From Helicobacteraceae bacterium (GTDB lineage: Bacteria; Campylobacterota; Campylobacteria; Campylobacterales; Sulfurimonadaceae), in the NCBI GenBank assembly GCA_027081565.1, contig JALWKG010000140.1, forward strand, positions 1-5,145: DNA of 5,145 bases, written 5' to 3'. How positions within the stretch are numbered: position 1 is the stretch's first letter; each line of letters opens with the position of its first letter. Positions 1 to 5,145 of the stretch are shown piece by piece. Under the pieces are notes generated by a model that was not told where the DNA came from, ran no database searches, and saw only the letters and a list, made by a program, of their open reading frames with translations. A program made the translations under genes and the position numbers.

Positions 1-17
1 TAAAGCAGAACACATCT

Positions 18-749
18 ATGAATCATCTACTCAACGAGTGTACACTTTCTGAAAAGTGTTCCTATATTCCAGACCATGAGCAAACTACCCATTACAAGAT
101 CATACAAGAGTGTGACATAGAGTATAACGCCCACCTTATAGAACGGGGTTGGCGACGGTTTGGAAACATGTACTTTCGTCCTATGTGTGAGGGGTGTTCT
201 GCTTGCGAGAGCATCAAGATCGATGTCAATGGCTACAAGTTTTCAAAATCGGAACGCAGGGTTATGAAGAAAAATTCCCATATCAAGACTGTACTTCGTA
301 AACCCACGGCATCACATGCCCATATCGCACTTTTTGAGAAGTACCATAACCATATGCATGAACGGCGCGGATGGGACAGACAACCTATCAACATCAAAAA
401 TTACTATATGTCATTTGTCAATGGTTATAACGAGTACGGTTATGAAGTACTCTATTTTGATGAGGAGAAGTTAATCGCGGTCGATCTTATAGATATCTTG
501 CCAAATGGGATCTCAAGCATCTATTTTTACTATGATCCAGAGTACCAACATCTCTCACTGGGGAAGTACTCTATGTTACGGCAGATAAGTTATGCCAAGA
601 ACAACCATCTTGAGTGGATCTATATGGGCTATTATGTCAAAGAGTGTCAAAGCCTTGCTTACAAAGCAGACTACAAACCATTTTTGACCTTGAAAGGCAG
701 TCCTAACGAATCAGAGTTGCCTGCCTGGTATAAAAAATCTCAAGAGTAG
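18..749 (+). CDS. bpt: Aspartate/glutamate leucyltransferase (bacterial protein transferase Bpt, ATE family)
   Basis: This protein likely transfers leucine from leucyl-tRNA to the N-terminus of proteins that begin with Asp or Glu, marking them for ClpS/ClpAP degradation in the cytoplasm (leucine branch of the N-end rule). The 243-residue length is usual for Bpt. The N-terminal ATE domain shows CSYIPD (Cys14), then GWRRFGNMYFRP followed by CEGCSAC (Cys57, Cys60, Cys63). The C-terminal GNAT-like domain shows LIAVDLIDILPNG, the YYDPEY-LSLG stretch and WIYMGYYVKEC, all aligning by eye with recalled Vibrio Bpt. The four cysteines match the positions that bind an iron-sulfur cluster in eukaryotic ATE1; whether Bpt does so here is inference. 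The family was often annotated as arginyl-tRNA-protein transferase, but this short bacterial form is the leucyl type. Only 17 bp precede the ATG, with no good Shine-Dalgarno, so its promoter or upstream partner is outside the window. It converges on the next gene. Confidence 0.93.
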   Translation: MNHLLNECTLSEKCSYIPDHEQTTHYKIIQECDIEYNAHLIERGWRRFGNMYFRPMCEGCSACESIKIDVNGYKFSKSERRVMKKNSHIKTVLRKPTASHAHIALFEKYHNHMHERRGWDRQPINIKNYYMSFVNGYNEYGYEVLYFDEEKLIAVDLIDILPNGISSIYFYYDPEYQHLSLGKYSMLRQISYAKNNHLEWIYMGYYVKECQSLAYKADYKPFLTLKGSPNESELPAWYKKSQE

Positions 750-778
750 AGTTCCTACTCGATACCAAGCTCTTTTTT
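732..778. terminator. Candidate bidirectional terminator between convergent genes
   Basis: A perfect 6-bp inverted repeat, GAGTAG (744-749), loop AGTTC, CTACTC (755-760), sits in the middle. An A6 run lies on the left (732-737) and a T6 run on the right (773-778), so each strand ends in a U-tract after the hairpin: 6 nt after it for the minus transcript, 12 nt after it for the plus transcript. An outer AAGAG (742-746) / CTCTT (770-774) pairing could place a stem directly against the plus-strand T run. Both arms are coding: each is the last Glu codon plus TAG of the two facing genes. The stem is short, so efficiency is uncertain. Confidence 0.5.
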
Positions 779-1426
779 CTGCTTACTTAATACCTTCTCT
801 TTTTCACGTTTTTGTTCTTGTGCGACAGACTTCTCAAGTGCCGCCTCTTTAGCCTCTATCTTGGCACGAATACGTTTAATACGTGCCGCATTCTCTCTCT
901 TTTCCTTTTGAGCTTCTGTCAACTTGGAAGTGTTGGTATCTTTTTTAATACTTTGCAAATACTCTTGATACATCGCATCCAAACTCGAGAGGTTACTGTC
1001 TTCACCAAACTCACTATAATAATCTATGAGTTCATTTTTGTAGTTTTCAGGGTTGATAACACCACATAGTACCATCTTGTTAATGGTTTCACTATCTTCA
1101 TCACTCATCGCCTCTTTAAAGCGTTTACGACTGTTTAAGATAATAGCATCATGTTCTGCTGAGAGTTTGCGAAGTGCTTTTAAATAAACCTTACTGTCAA
1201 CTGATTTATCTTTGGCATCAACAGCAAAACCCATCTCTTTCGTCGACAATGCAAATGTAATATAAGCATCGATATCACCTTCATAATCTTTCATCGAAGG
1301 CATCTCTTTTAGTTTTTTAAAAGTCTCAATATCGTCATAAGTAACATCGCCTAAGGCTGCAAATGATTTTGGATTTTGGGCAAAAAGCGTGAGTGTGAAA
1401 AGTATTAATAGTATAAATTGTTTCAT
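755..1426 (-). CDS. Hypothetical exported protein with charged C-terminal coiled coil
   Basis: I do not recognise this protein. Started at the ATG at 1426 it has 223 residues. The N-terminus is a textbook Sec signal (MKQ, then hydrophobic FILLILFTLTLF), with probable cleavage after LFA at residues 16-17, so the product is probably periplasmic. Residues 25-165 are mostly acidic and look helical, with a single cysteine (Cys121) and no known catalytic motif. Residues about 168-219 are rich in Lys, Glu, Ala and Arg with heptad-like spacing, suggesting a long coiled coil. An in-frame ATG at 1456 would add ten residues ahead of the signal; I prefer 1426 because it puts the signal at the very N-terminus and has a TTAGGT element about 6 nt upstream. 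It follows fusA on the same strand after 167 bp of spacer, so co-transcription is possible but not indicated. Low-complexity coiled coils give misleading database hits, so no function is proposed. Confidence 0.75.
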   Translation of the reverse strand: MKQFILLILFTLTLFAQNPKSFAALGDVTYDDIETFKKLKEMPSMKDYEGDIDAYITFALSTKEMGFAVDAKDKSVDSKVYLKALRKLSAEHDAIILNSRKRFKEAMSDEDSETINKMVLCGVINPENYKNELIDYYSEFGEDSNLSSLDAMYQEYLQSIKKDTNTSKLTEAQKEKRENAARIKRIRAKIEAKEAALEKSVAQEQKREKEKVLSKQKKELGIE

Positions 1427-1454
1427 AAGAAGACCTAATCTGTAAATGTCCATC

Positions 1455-1460
1455 ATTCTA
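1455..1460 (-). promoter_or_regulatory. Possible -10 box for the exported-protein gene
   Basis: On the minus strand the hexamer TAGAAT matches TATAAT at five of six positions and would give a leader of about 20 nt before the ATG at 1426. No convincing -35 is present, although the 40 bp upstream are very A/T-rich (TTATATAAAATATAA around 1481-1495), as is common for Campylobacterota promoters. If real, it would exclude the upstream ATG at 1456 as the start. Weak evidence: A/T-rich spacers give such hexamers by chance. Confidence 0.25.
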
Positions 1461-1540
1461 CACTCTAATTGCTGATAAACTTATATAAAATATAAATTTT
1501 GTGTTTAAATAGTGATATTTGTTAAAGGATATTTGAAGGT

Positions 1541-1580
1541 CTGTTCTTGGAGACCCAAGAACAGTGACGCGGATGCGTCA
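1541..1580 (-). terminator. Two abutting perfect hairpins downstream of fusA (operon 3' end)
   Basis: Read along the minus-strand transcript, 13 nt after the fusA stop, there is TGACGC-ATCC-GCGTCA (6-bp stem, 4-nt loop, 1565-1580), followed with no spacer by CTGTTCTTGG-GTCT-CCAAGAACAG (10-bp stem, 4-nt loop, 1541-1564). Both stems are perfect. No U-tract follows on either strand, so this is not a canonical intrinsic terminator; it could be a non-canonical terminator or a 3'-end stabiliser for the str mRNA. A competing GGTCT/AGACC pairing (1538-1542 with 1551-1555) overlaps the longer stem. The structure is seen directly; the role is inferred from its position. Confidence 0.55.
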
Positions 1581-1593
1581 AAGAGTGTAAAGA

Positions 1594-3684
1594 TTAACCG
1601 TTACGCTTTTTCTGAATCTCTTCAGCTACATTACGTGGAACTTCTTCATAGTGATCGAATTCCATCGCGTAAGTCGCACGACCCTGAGTTGCTGAACGAA
1701 GGTCAGTTGAGTAACCGAACATCTCAGAAAGAGGAACGAAAGCATCAACGATCTTGTTACCAGCACGGTCACCCATGTTGTTAACCTGACCACGACGACG
1801 GTTAAGGTCACCAATAACGTCACCCATGAAGTCTTCAGGAACTTCAACTTCTACTTTCATCATTGGCTCAAGAATAGATGGTCTTGCCTTACGACATGCC
1901 TCTTTGAATCCCATTGATGCAGCAAGTTTAAACGCCATCTCATTAGAGTCAACATCGTGGTATGAACCATCATAAAGTGTAACATCAACGTCTTCCATTG
2001 GGTAACCCGCAAGAACACCAGTCTGCATTGCTTCAGAACAACCTTTTTCAACTGCAGGGATGAATTCACGAGGAACTGAACCACCCTTGATGTTGTTGTG
2101 GAATACAAAACCTGTATCTGGCTCACCTGGCTTAACTGTAAGATAAACGTGACCAAACTGACCACGACCACCAGACTGCTTAGCGTATTTGTATTCTTGG
2201 TTGACTTCGTCTTTGATCGACTCACGGTAAGAAACCTGAGGTGCACCAACTTCTGCGTCAACTTTAAATTCACGGAACATACGGTCAACAAGGATCTCAA
2301 GGTGAAGCTCACCCATACCAGAGATAATTGTCTGACCAGACTCTTCGTCAGTGTGAACACGGAAAGAAGGATCTTCTGCAGCAAGTTTACCAAGTGCAAT
2401 ACCCATTTTTTCCTGGTCAGCTTTAGTCTTAGGCTCAACAGCAACAGAGATAACTGGCTCTGGGAAATCCATACGCTCTAGTACGATCTTCTCTTCTGGA
2501 TCACAAAGTGTATCACCAGTCGTTGTTGATTTAAGACCAACAACAGCACCAATTTCACCAGCGTAGATCGTCTTCACTTCTTCACGCTTAATCGCGTGCA
2601 TCTTAACGATACGGCCGATACGCTCTTTTTTATCTTTAGTTGTATTGTGAACATAAGAACCTGAGTCTAATGAACCACGATAAACACGGACAAAAGTAAG
2701 AACACCAACAAATGGATCGGTCATGATCTTAAATGCTAGTGCAGCAAAGGCACCATCATCAGTTGAAGGAACTTCTACTTCAACTTCTTCATCTTCCATC
2801 AAAGTACCTTTGATTGCCTCAGACTCTAGTGGAGAAGGAAGGTAATCAACAACAGCGTCAAGAAGTGTCTGAACACCCTTGTTCTTGAAAGCAGTACCCG
2901 GAGTCATTGGAACGATCGCCATACCAAGTGTTGCTGCCTTGATCGCTGCTTTTACTTCAGCTTCAGTGAAAGACTCGCCATCAAGGAATTTTTCAGCGAA
3001 ATCATCATTGCCATCAACTTCAGAAAGTGTCTCTAGCATTTTTTCACGGTATTCCTCAGAGATCTCCTGAAGAGACTCACGAATATCTTGTTCGTGGTAT
3101 GCAGAACCCATTGCAGCATCAGCATCCCAGACAATCTCTTTCATCTTAACAAGGTCAACAACACCCTCAAACTGATCTTCTGCACCAATAGGAAGTTGGA
3201 AAGGCATTGGATTACCCTTAAGACGATCGCGGATCTGACGCTCTACTTCGTAAAAGTCTGCACCCGTACGGTCCATCTTGTTAACAAAAACAATTGAAGG
3301 AACCTTATAACGGTTACGCTGACGCCATACTGTTTCAGACTGAGGCTGAACACCACCAACAGCACAGAAAACAGATACTGCACCATCAAGAACACGCATA
3401 GAACGCTCAACTTCAATAGTAAAGTCAACGTGGCCTGGTGTATCAATGATATTGATCTGCTTGCCATCCCACTCACAAGTTGTAGCGGCAGAAGTAATTG
3501 TAATTCCACGCTCTTGCTCTTGTTCCATCCAGTCCATAGTGGCTGCACCATCGTGAACCTCACCGATCTTGTGCTCTACACCTGTGTAGAAAAGAATACG
3601 CTCTGTTGTTGTTGTTTTACCTGCATCAATGTGTGCAGCAATACCGATGTTACGTACATCAGCTAATTTATGAGATCTTGCCAT
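1594..3684 (-). CDS. fusA: Elongation factor G (EF-G), ribosomal translocase
   Basis: This GTPase drives tRNA-mRNA translocation on the ribosome and, with RRF, ribosome recycling. The product has 696 residues, normal for bacterial EF-G. The G domain shows the P-loop AHIDAGKT (17-24), switch I RGITITSAATT (59-69), DTPGH (81-85, with the His needed for GTP hydrolysis) and NKMD (135-138). Domain II begins near 'DPFVGVLTFVRVYRGSL', domain III holds SGMGELHLEI, and domains IV-V follow through SGGRGQFGHV and GYPMEDV. I chose the ATG at 3684 (MARSHKLADVRNIGIAAHIDAGKT) because it matches the family N-terminus and has AGGA 8 nt upstream. The frame stays open 99 codons further, through a repeat and into rpsG, but that extension is unlike EF-G. 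It is the last gene of rpsL-rpsG-fusA, and no tuf follows. No sign of truncation or frameshift. Confidence 0.98.
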   Translation of the reverse strand: MARSHKLADVRNIGIAAHIDAGKTTTTERILFYTGVEHKIGEVHDGAATMDWMEQEQERGITITSAATTCEWDGKQINIIDTPGHVDFTIEVERSMRVLDGAVSVFCAVGGVQPQSETVWRQRNRYKVPSIVFVNKMDRTGADFYEVERQIRDRLKGNPMPFQLPIGAEDQFEGVVDLVKMKEIVWDADAAMGSAYHEQDIRESLQEISEEYREKMLETLSEVDGNDDFAEKFLDGESFTEAEVKAAIKAATLGMAIVPMTPGTAFKNKGVQTLLDAVVDYLPSPLESEAIKGTLMEDEEVEVEVPSTDDGAFAALAFKIMTDPFVGVLTFVRVYRGSLDSGSYVHNTTKDKKERIGRIVKMHAIKREEVKTIYAGEIGAVVGLKSTTTGDTLCDPEEKIVLERMDFPEPVISVAVEPKTKADQEKMGIALGKLAAEDPSFRVHTDEESGQTIISGMGELHLEILVDRMFREFKVDAEVGAPQVSYRESIKDEVNQEYKYAKQSGGRGQFGHVYLTVKPGEPDTGFVFHNNIKGGSVPREFIPAVEKGCSEAMQTGVLAGYPMEDVDVTLYDGSYHDVDSNEMAFKLAASMGFKEACRKARPSILEPMMKVEVEVPEDFMGDVIGDLNRRRGQVNNMGDRAGNKIVDAFVPLSEMFGYSTDLRSATQGRATYAMEFDHYEEVPRNVAEEIQKKRNG

Positions 3685-3707
3685 AATAGTTATCCTATAG
3701 TTTTGTT

Positions 3708-3780
3708 TCGAAAATCGGAAATCGGAAATCGGAAAAAGGAGAAAAACTCCACTTTCCGCTTTCCGTTTCTCGTTTTCCGA
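3708..3780 (-). repeat. 73-nt palindrome of 7-nt units between rpsG and fusA
   Basis: The left arm is four heptamers (TCGAAAA, then TCGGAAA three times, 3708-3735). The right arm is four reverse-complement-type heptamers (CTTTCCG twice, TTTCTCG, TTTTCCG, 3752-3779). Between them GGAG-AAAAA-CTCC (3738-3750) caps the stem. All of it folds in a single register about position 3744 with no gaps. In the minus-strand RNA I count 26 Watson-Crick pairs, 3 G-U pairs and 5 mismatches over 34 positions. The element ends 23 nt before the fusA start codon and 9 nt before its AGGA. It could be a REP/MITE-like dispersed repeat, an mRNA processing or stability element, or a control on EF-G synthesis. No transposase or target duplication is visible. 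Confidence 0.8.
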
Positions 3781-3786
3781 TGGGTT

Positions 3787-3813
3787 GTCCGATCCTGCAA
3801 GCAGAATCTGGAC
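3787..3813 (-). other. RNA hairpin with CUUG loop directly after rpsG
   Basis: In the minus-strand transcript, ten nucleotides after the rpsG stop, GTCC-A-GATTCTG pairs with CAGGATC-GGAC around a CTTG loop. The stem has 11 pairs, one of them G-U, with a single bulged A. No U-run follows; the next element is the larger palindrome. Possible roles are partial attenuation between rpsG and fusA, protection of the rpsL-rpsG message from exonucleases, or a processing site. The fold is visible in the sequence; the function is inference. Confidence 0.55.
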
Positions 3814-3823
3814 GGTCTTTATA

Positions 3824-4291
3824 TTACCAGCGGTAGTGAGCAAACGCTTTGTTTGCTTCTGCCATACGGTAAGTATCTTCTTTCTTCTTGAATGCTGAAC
3901 CTTTGTCAGTCGCAGCTTCCATAAGTTCATTAGCCAAACGCTCAGCCATTGTACGCTCGTTACGCTTACGCGCTGCGTCAATGATCCAACGTAGTGCCAA
4001 TGAAAGTTGACGTACAGGACGAACTTCTACTGGAACTTGGTATGTTGCCCCACCTACACGACGTGATTTAACTTCAATCACTGGCTTGATGTTGTCAATT
4101 GCTGCATTAAACACTTCAACACCTGGAGTTTCACCACGTGAAGAGATGATGTCTAGTGCAGAGTACATGATCTTTTCAGCTGTACTTTTTTTACCATCAA
4201 GCATTACTTTGTTGATGAATTTTGTAACAATTTTACTTCCGTAGATCGGATCAGGCATGATCTCACGTACGGGTGCTTTTCTTCTTCTCAT
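3824..4291 (-). CDS. rpsG: 30S ribosomal protein S7
   Basis: S7 is a primary 16S rRNA-binding protein that starts assembly of the 30S head and contacts mRNA and E-site tRNA. The 155-residue product is normal length and recognisable throughout: MRRRKAPVREIMPDPIYGS at the N-terminus, VTKFINKVMLDGKKSTAEKI, the hairpin-forming EVKSRRVGGATYQVPVEV (about 73-90), the WIIDAARKR helix, and the C-terminal MAEANKAFAHYRW. The start at 4291 has an AAGGAA Shine-Dalgarno nearby. It lies 124 bp downstream of rpsL and 139 bp upstream of fusA on the same strand. These are long gaps for a ribosomal operon, and both hold RNA hairpins. In E. coli S7 is the translational repressor of the str operon, acting in the rpsL-rpsG gap; whether that holds here is unknown. 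Confidence 0.98.
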   Translation of the reverse strand: MRRRKAPVREIMPDPIYGSKIVTKFINKVMLDGKKSTAEKIMYSALDIISSRGETPGVEVFNAAIDNIKPVIEVKSRRVGGATYQVPVEVRPVRQLSLALRWIIDAARKRNERTMAERLANELMEAATDKGSAFKKKEDTYRMAEANKAFAHYRW

Positions 4292-4317
4292 AAGAGTTCC
4301 TTCAATTTTAAAAATTT

Positions 4318-4340
4318 ACTCAAAGACTTAGTCTCTGTGT
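4318..4340 (-). promoter_or_regulatory. Intercistronic hairpin before rpsG, possible S7 translational operator
   Basis: In the minus-strand RNA, ACACAGAGAC pairs with GTCTTTGAGT around a TAA loop: seven contiguous pairs (one G-U), then one A-A mismatch and two more pairs. The hairpin ends about 26 nt upstream of the rpsG start codon, ahead of the AAGGAA site. In E. coli the rpsL-rpsG spacer carries the S7 binding site that represses the distal genes. The position here is equivalent, but I have no evidence that the structure is homologous. A second small dyad, CTCA-GG-TGAG (4368-4377), lies further upstream in the same gap. Confidence 0.4.
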
Positions 4341-4415
4341 TGTCCCCTACAAAAATACTCTTCTTAACTCACCTGAGCATCGAAGTTATTGCGTAGTAAA
4401 CGAACTAACGTTGTT

Positions 4416-4790
4416 CTATTTTTTAGGCTTCTTAGTACCGTATTTAGAACGTGCAACTGTACGACCAGAAACACCAGCAGTATCAAGTGCACCACGAACG
4501 ATGTGGTACTTAACACCTGGAAGGTCTTTTACACGACCACCACGTACAAGAACGATAGAGTGTTCTTGAAGGTTGTGACCCTCACCACCGATATACGAAA
4601 TAACTTCGAATCCAGAAGTAAGACGGACTTTAGCTACTTTACGTAGAGCCGAGTTTGGTTTTTTTGGTGTAGTTGTATATACACGAGTACATACACCACG
4701 ACGCTGAGGACAAGATACAAGTGCAGCAGATTTAGACTTCTTTACCTGACGCTTGCGCTCATTACGAATCAATTGGTTGATTGTAGGCAT
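4416..4790 (-). CDS. rpsL: 30S ribosomal protein S12
   Basis: S12 sits at the decoding centre of the 30S subunit and controls accuracy of tRNA selection. At 124 residues it equals the E. coli protein in length. The N-terminus is MPTINQLIRNERKR; the core motifs are CPQRRGVCTRVYTTTPKKPNSALRK (27-51), SYIGGEGHNLQEHS (65-78) and RGGRVKDLPGVKYH (83-96), with KYGTKKPKK at the end. Lys43 and Lys88, the classic sites of streptomycin-resistance changes (counting Met1), are both wild type, so the sequence predicts a streptomycin-sensitive ribosome. Asp89 is the residue that RimO methylthiolates in E. coli. The start has AAGGA 5 nt upstream. It is the first gene of rpsL-rpsG-fusA, with a promoter-like sequence upstream. 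Confidence 0.98.
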   Translation of the reverse strand: MPTINQLIRNERKRQVKKSKSAALVSCPQRRGVCTRVYTTTPKKPNSALRKVAKVRLTSGFEVISYIGGEGHNLQEHSIVLVRGGRVKDLPGVKYHIVRGALDTAGVSGRTVARSKYGTKKPKK

Positions 4791-4849
4791 ACAATTCCTT
4801 TATAAAATAAGTTCCAGTAGATTACCCACTAGGGAGCAATAAACGCGGG

Positions 4850-4877
4850 ATTATACCTAAATTAGAATAAATGATAA
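4850..4877 (-). promoter_or_regulatory. Probable sigma-70 promoter of the rpsL-rpsG-fusA operon
   Basis: On the minus strand a perfect TATAAT (4850-4855) is preceded after 16 bp by TTATCA (4872-4877), which matches four of six positions of TTGACA. The spacer and upstream DNA are A/T-rich, fitting Campylobacterota promoters, which rely mainly on the -10 box. Transcription would begin near 4843, giving a leader of about 50 nt before the rpsL ATG. The leader contains a small CCC-TAGT-GGG dyad (4825-4834). The position, ahead of the first gene after a 289-bp gap, supports the call. Confidence 0.65.
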
Positions 4878-5033
4878 CTTTACTCTATACCTTAGCGCTT
4901 AAAAAAGTAAACTGATGTGAAGGATATTTTAAAAAGAGAGGCTTAAATATATCATAAAATGTGATTTTGCACCATGACTATGGCAATATATACAGTTTAT
5001 CAGAGTAGAAGAACACTACTTCGCCAAAATAGA

Positions 5034-5050
5034 AAAAGCACAAGGCTTTT
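5034..5050 (-). terminator. Weak candidate terminator for the gene at the right edge
   Basis: In the minus-strand direction, 29 nt after the stop codon of the partial gene, AAAAGC-CTTGT-GCTTTT forms a 6-bp stem with a 5-nt loop, and the right arm runs into a TTTTTCTATTTT stretch. The stem has only two G-C pairs and is short. The remaining DNA between here and the rpsL promoter (about 4878-5033) has no supported gene. It holds minor dyads, AGTAG/CTACT (5004-5020) and CCAT/ATGG (4972-4983), to which I assign no role. Confidence 0.35.
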
Positions 5051-5079
5051 CACTATATAGGCGCAAAAACTAAAAATAG

Positions 5080-5145
5080 TTATTTGGCCAGAACCATCTC
5101 TCCAAAGTGATTATAGATACTGTGTCCCTCTTCAAGCCACTCATC
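5080..5145 (-). CDS. C-terminal end of an unidentified protein (5' part outside the window)
   Basis: Reading in from the right edge on the minus strand, a frame is open for 21 codons and ends in TAA at 5080-5082. The visible tail is DEWLEEGHSIYNHFGEMVLAK, written here in two overlapping parts: DEWLEEGHSIYN and YNHFGEMVLAK. It reads like real protein (mixed acidic and hydrophobic residues, no low complexity), and a weak terminator-like hairpin follows it. I do not recognise the family from so short a piece. It does not resemble the end of RNA polymerase beta-prime, which precedes rpsL in some Campylobacterota. The frame could be open by chance over 63 nt, so confidence is moderate. Confidence 0.5.
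   Translation of the reverse strand, partial: DEWLEEGHSIYNHFGEMVLAK

Noticed and set aside
812..1069. An 85-codon plus-strand open frame inside the exported-protein gene.
   Set aside because: It is an antisense shadow. The minus-strand frame has a signal peptide, a ribosome binding site and coherent composition; this one does not.
1525..1534. The 10-mer AAGGATATTT recurs at 4920-4929, suggesting a shared regulatory site.
   Set aside because: A 10-base A/T-rich match within 5 kb of A/T-rich spacer is easily chance, and the two sites have different contexts.
1860..2444. A 194-codon minus-strand open frame within fusA, plus other overlapping frames in the operon.
   Set aside because: These are frame-shifted readings of strongly conserved EF-G, S7 and S12 coding sequence and have skewed composition (rich in Leu, Val, Ser).
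3708..3735. The heptamer repeats considered as a CRISPR-like or phase-variable tract.
   Set aside because: There are no spacers between repeats, and the tract lies outside any reading frame and outside a recognisable promoter. The inverted second arm points to a hairpin element instead.
3685..3981. The fusA frame stays open for 99 codons upstream of the chosen start, suggesting an N-terminal extension of EF-G.
   Set aside because: The extension translates the heptamer repeat and an off-frame part of rpsG and has no EF-G similarity. The ATG at 3684 gives the family N-terminus and has a good Shine-Dalgarno.
4975..5061. A plus-strand frame of 28 codons beginning ATGACTATGGCA.
   Set aside because: It has no ribosome binding site, its content is unlike a known small protein, and it runs across the candidate terminator hairpin at 5034-5050. 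Treated as chance.

Overview
The window looks like ordinary chromosome from an AT-rich Gram-negative bacterium, most likely a Campylobacterota (epsilonproteobacterial) genome of the Sulfurovum/Sulfurimonas type. That placement rests on the style of the EF-G, S7 and S12 proteins, AT-rich spacers, AAGGA-type ribosome binding sites and the reduced str operon. It was made by reading, not by a database search, so genus level is a guess.

Layout. A plus-strand gene at the left edge (18-749) encodes the aspartate/glutamate leucyltransferase Bpt of the bacterial N-end rule pathway. It converges on a minus-strand gene (755-1426) for an unrecognised exported protein with a charged coiled-coil C-terminus. 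Only 5 bp separate the two stop codons, and the two 'Glu-stop' ends form a palindrome flanked by A6 and T6 tracts, a likely bidirectional terminator. The rest of the window reads on the minus strand as a str-type operon in the order rpsL (4416-4790), rpsG (3824-4291), fusA (1594-3684). A perfect TATAAT box lies about 60 bp upstream of rpsL. At the right edge is the last 21 codons of another minus-strand gene that I cannot identify.

The operon supplies two 30S proteins (S12 for decoding, S7 for the head and E-site) and the translocase EF-G. No tuf gene follows fusA, and the gene end visible upstream of rpsL does not look like rpoC, so this is a three-gene str cluster with its own promoter.

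The spacers are the most unusual part. Every one within or after the operon holds RNA-level dyad symmetry: a 7-bp hairpin before rpsG, an 11-bp CUUG-loop hairpin directly after rpsG, a 73-nt palindrome built of 7-nt units just before fusA, and two perfect hairpins that abut each other after fusA with no U-tract. I see no CRISPR array, transposase, tRNA, rRNA or obvious new multigene system.
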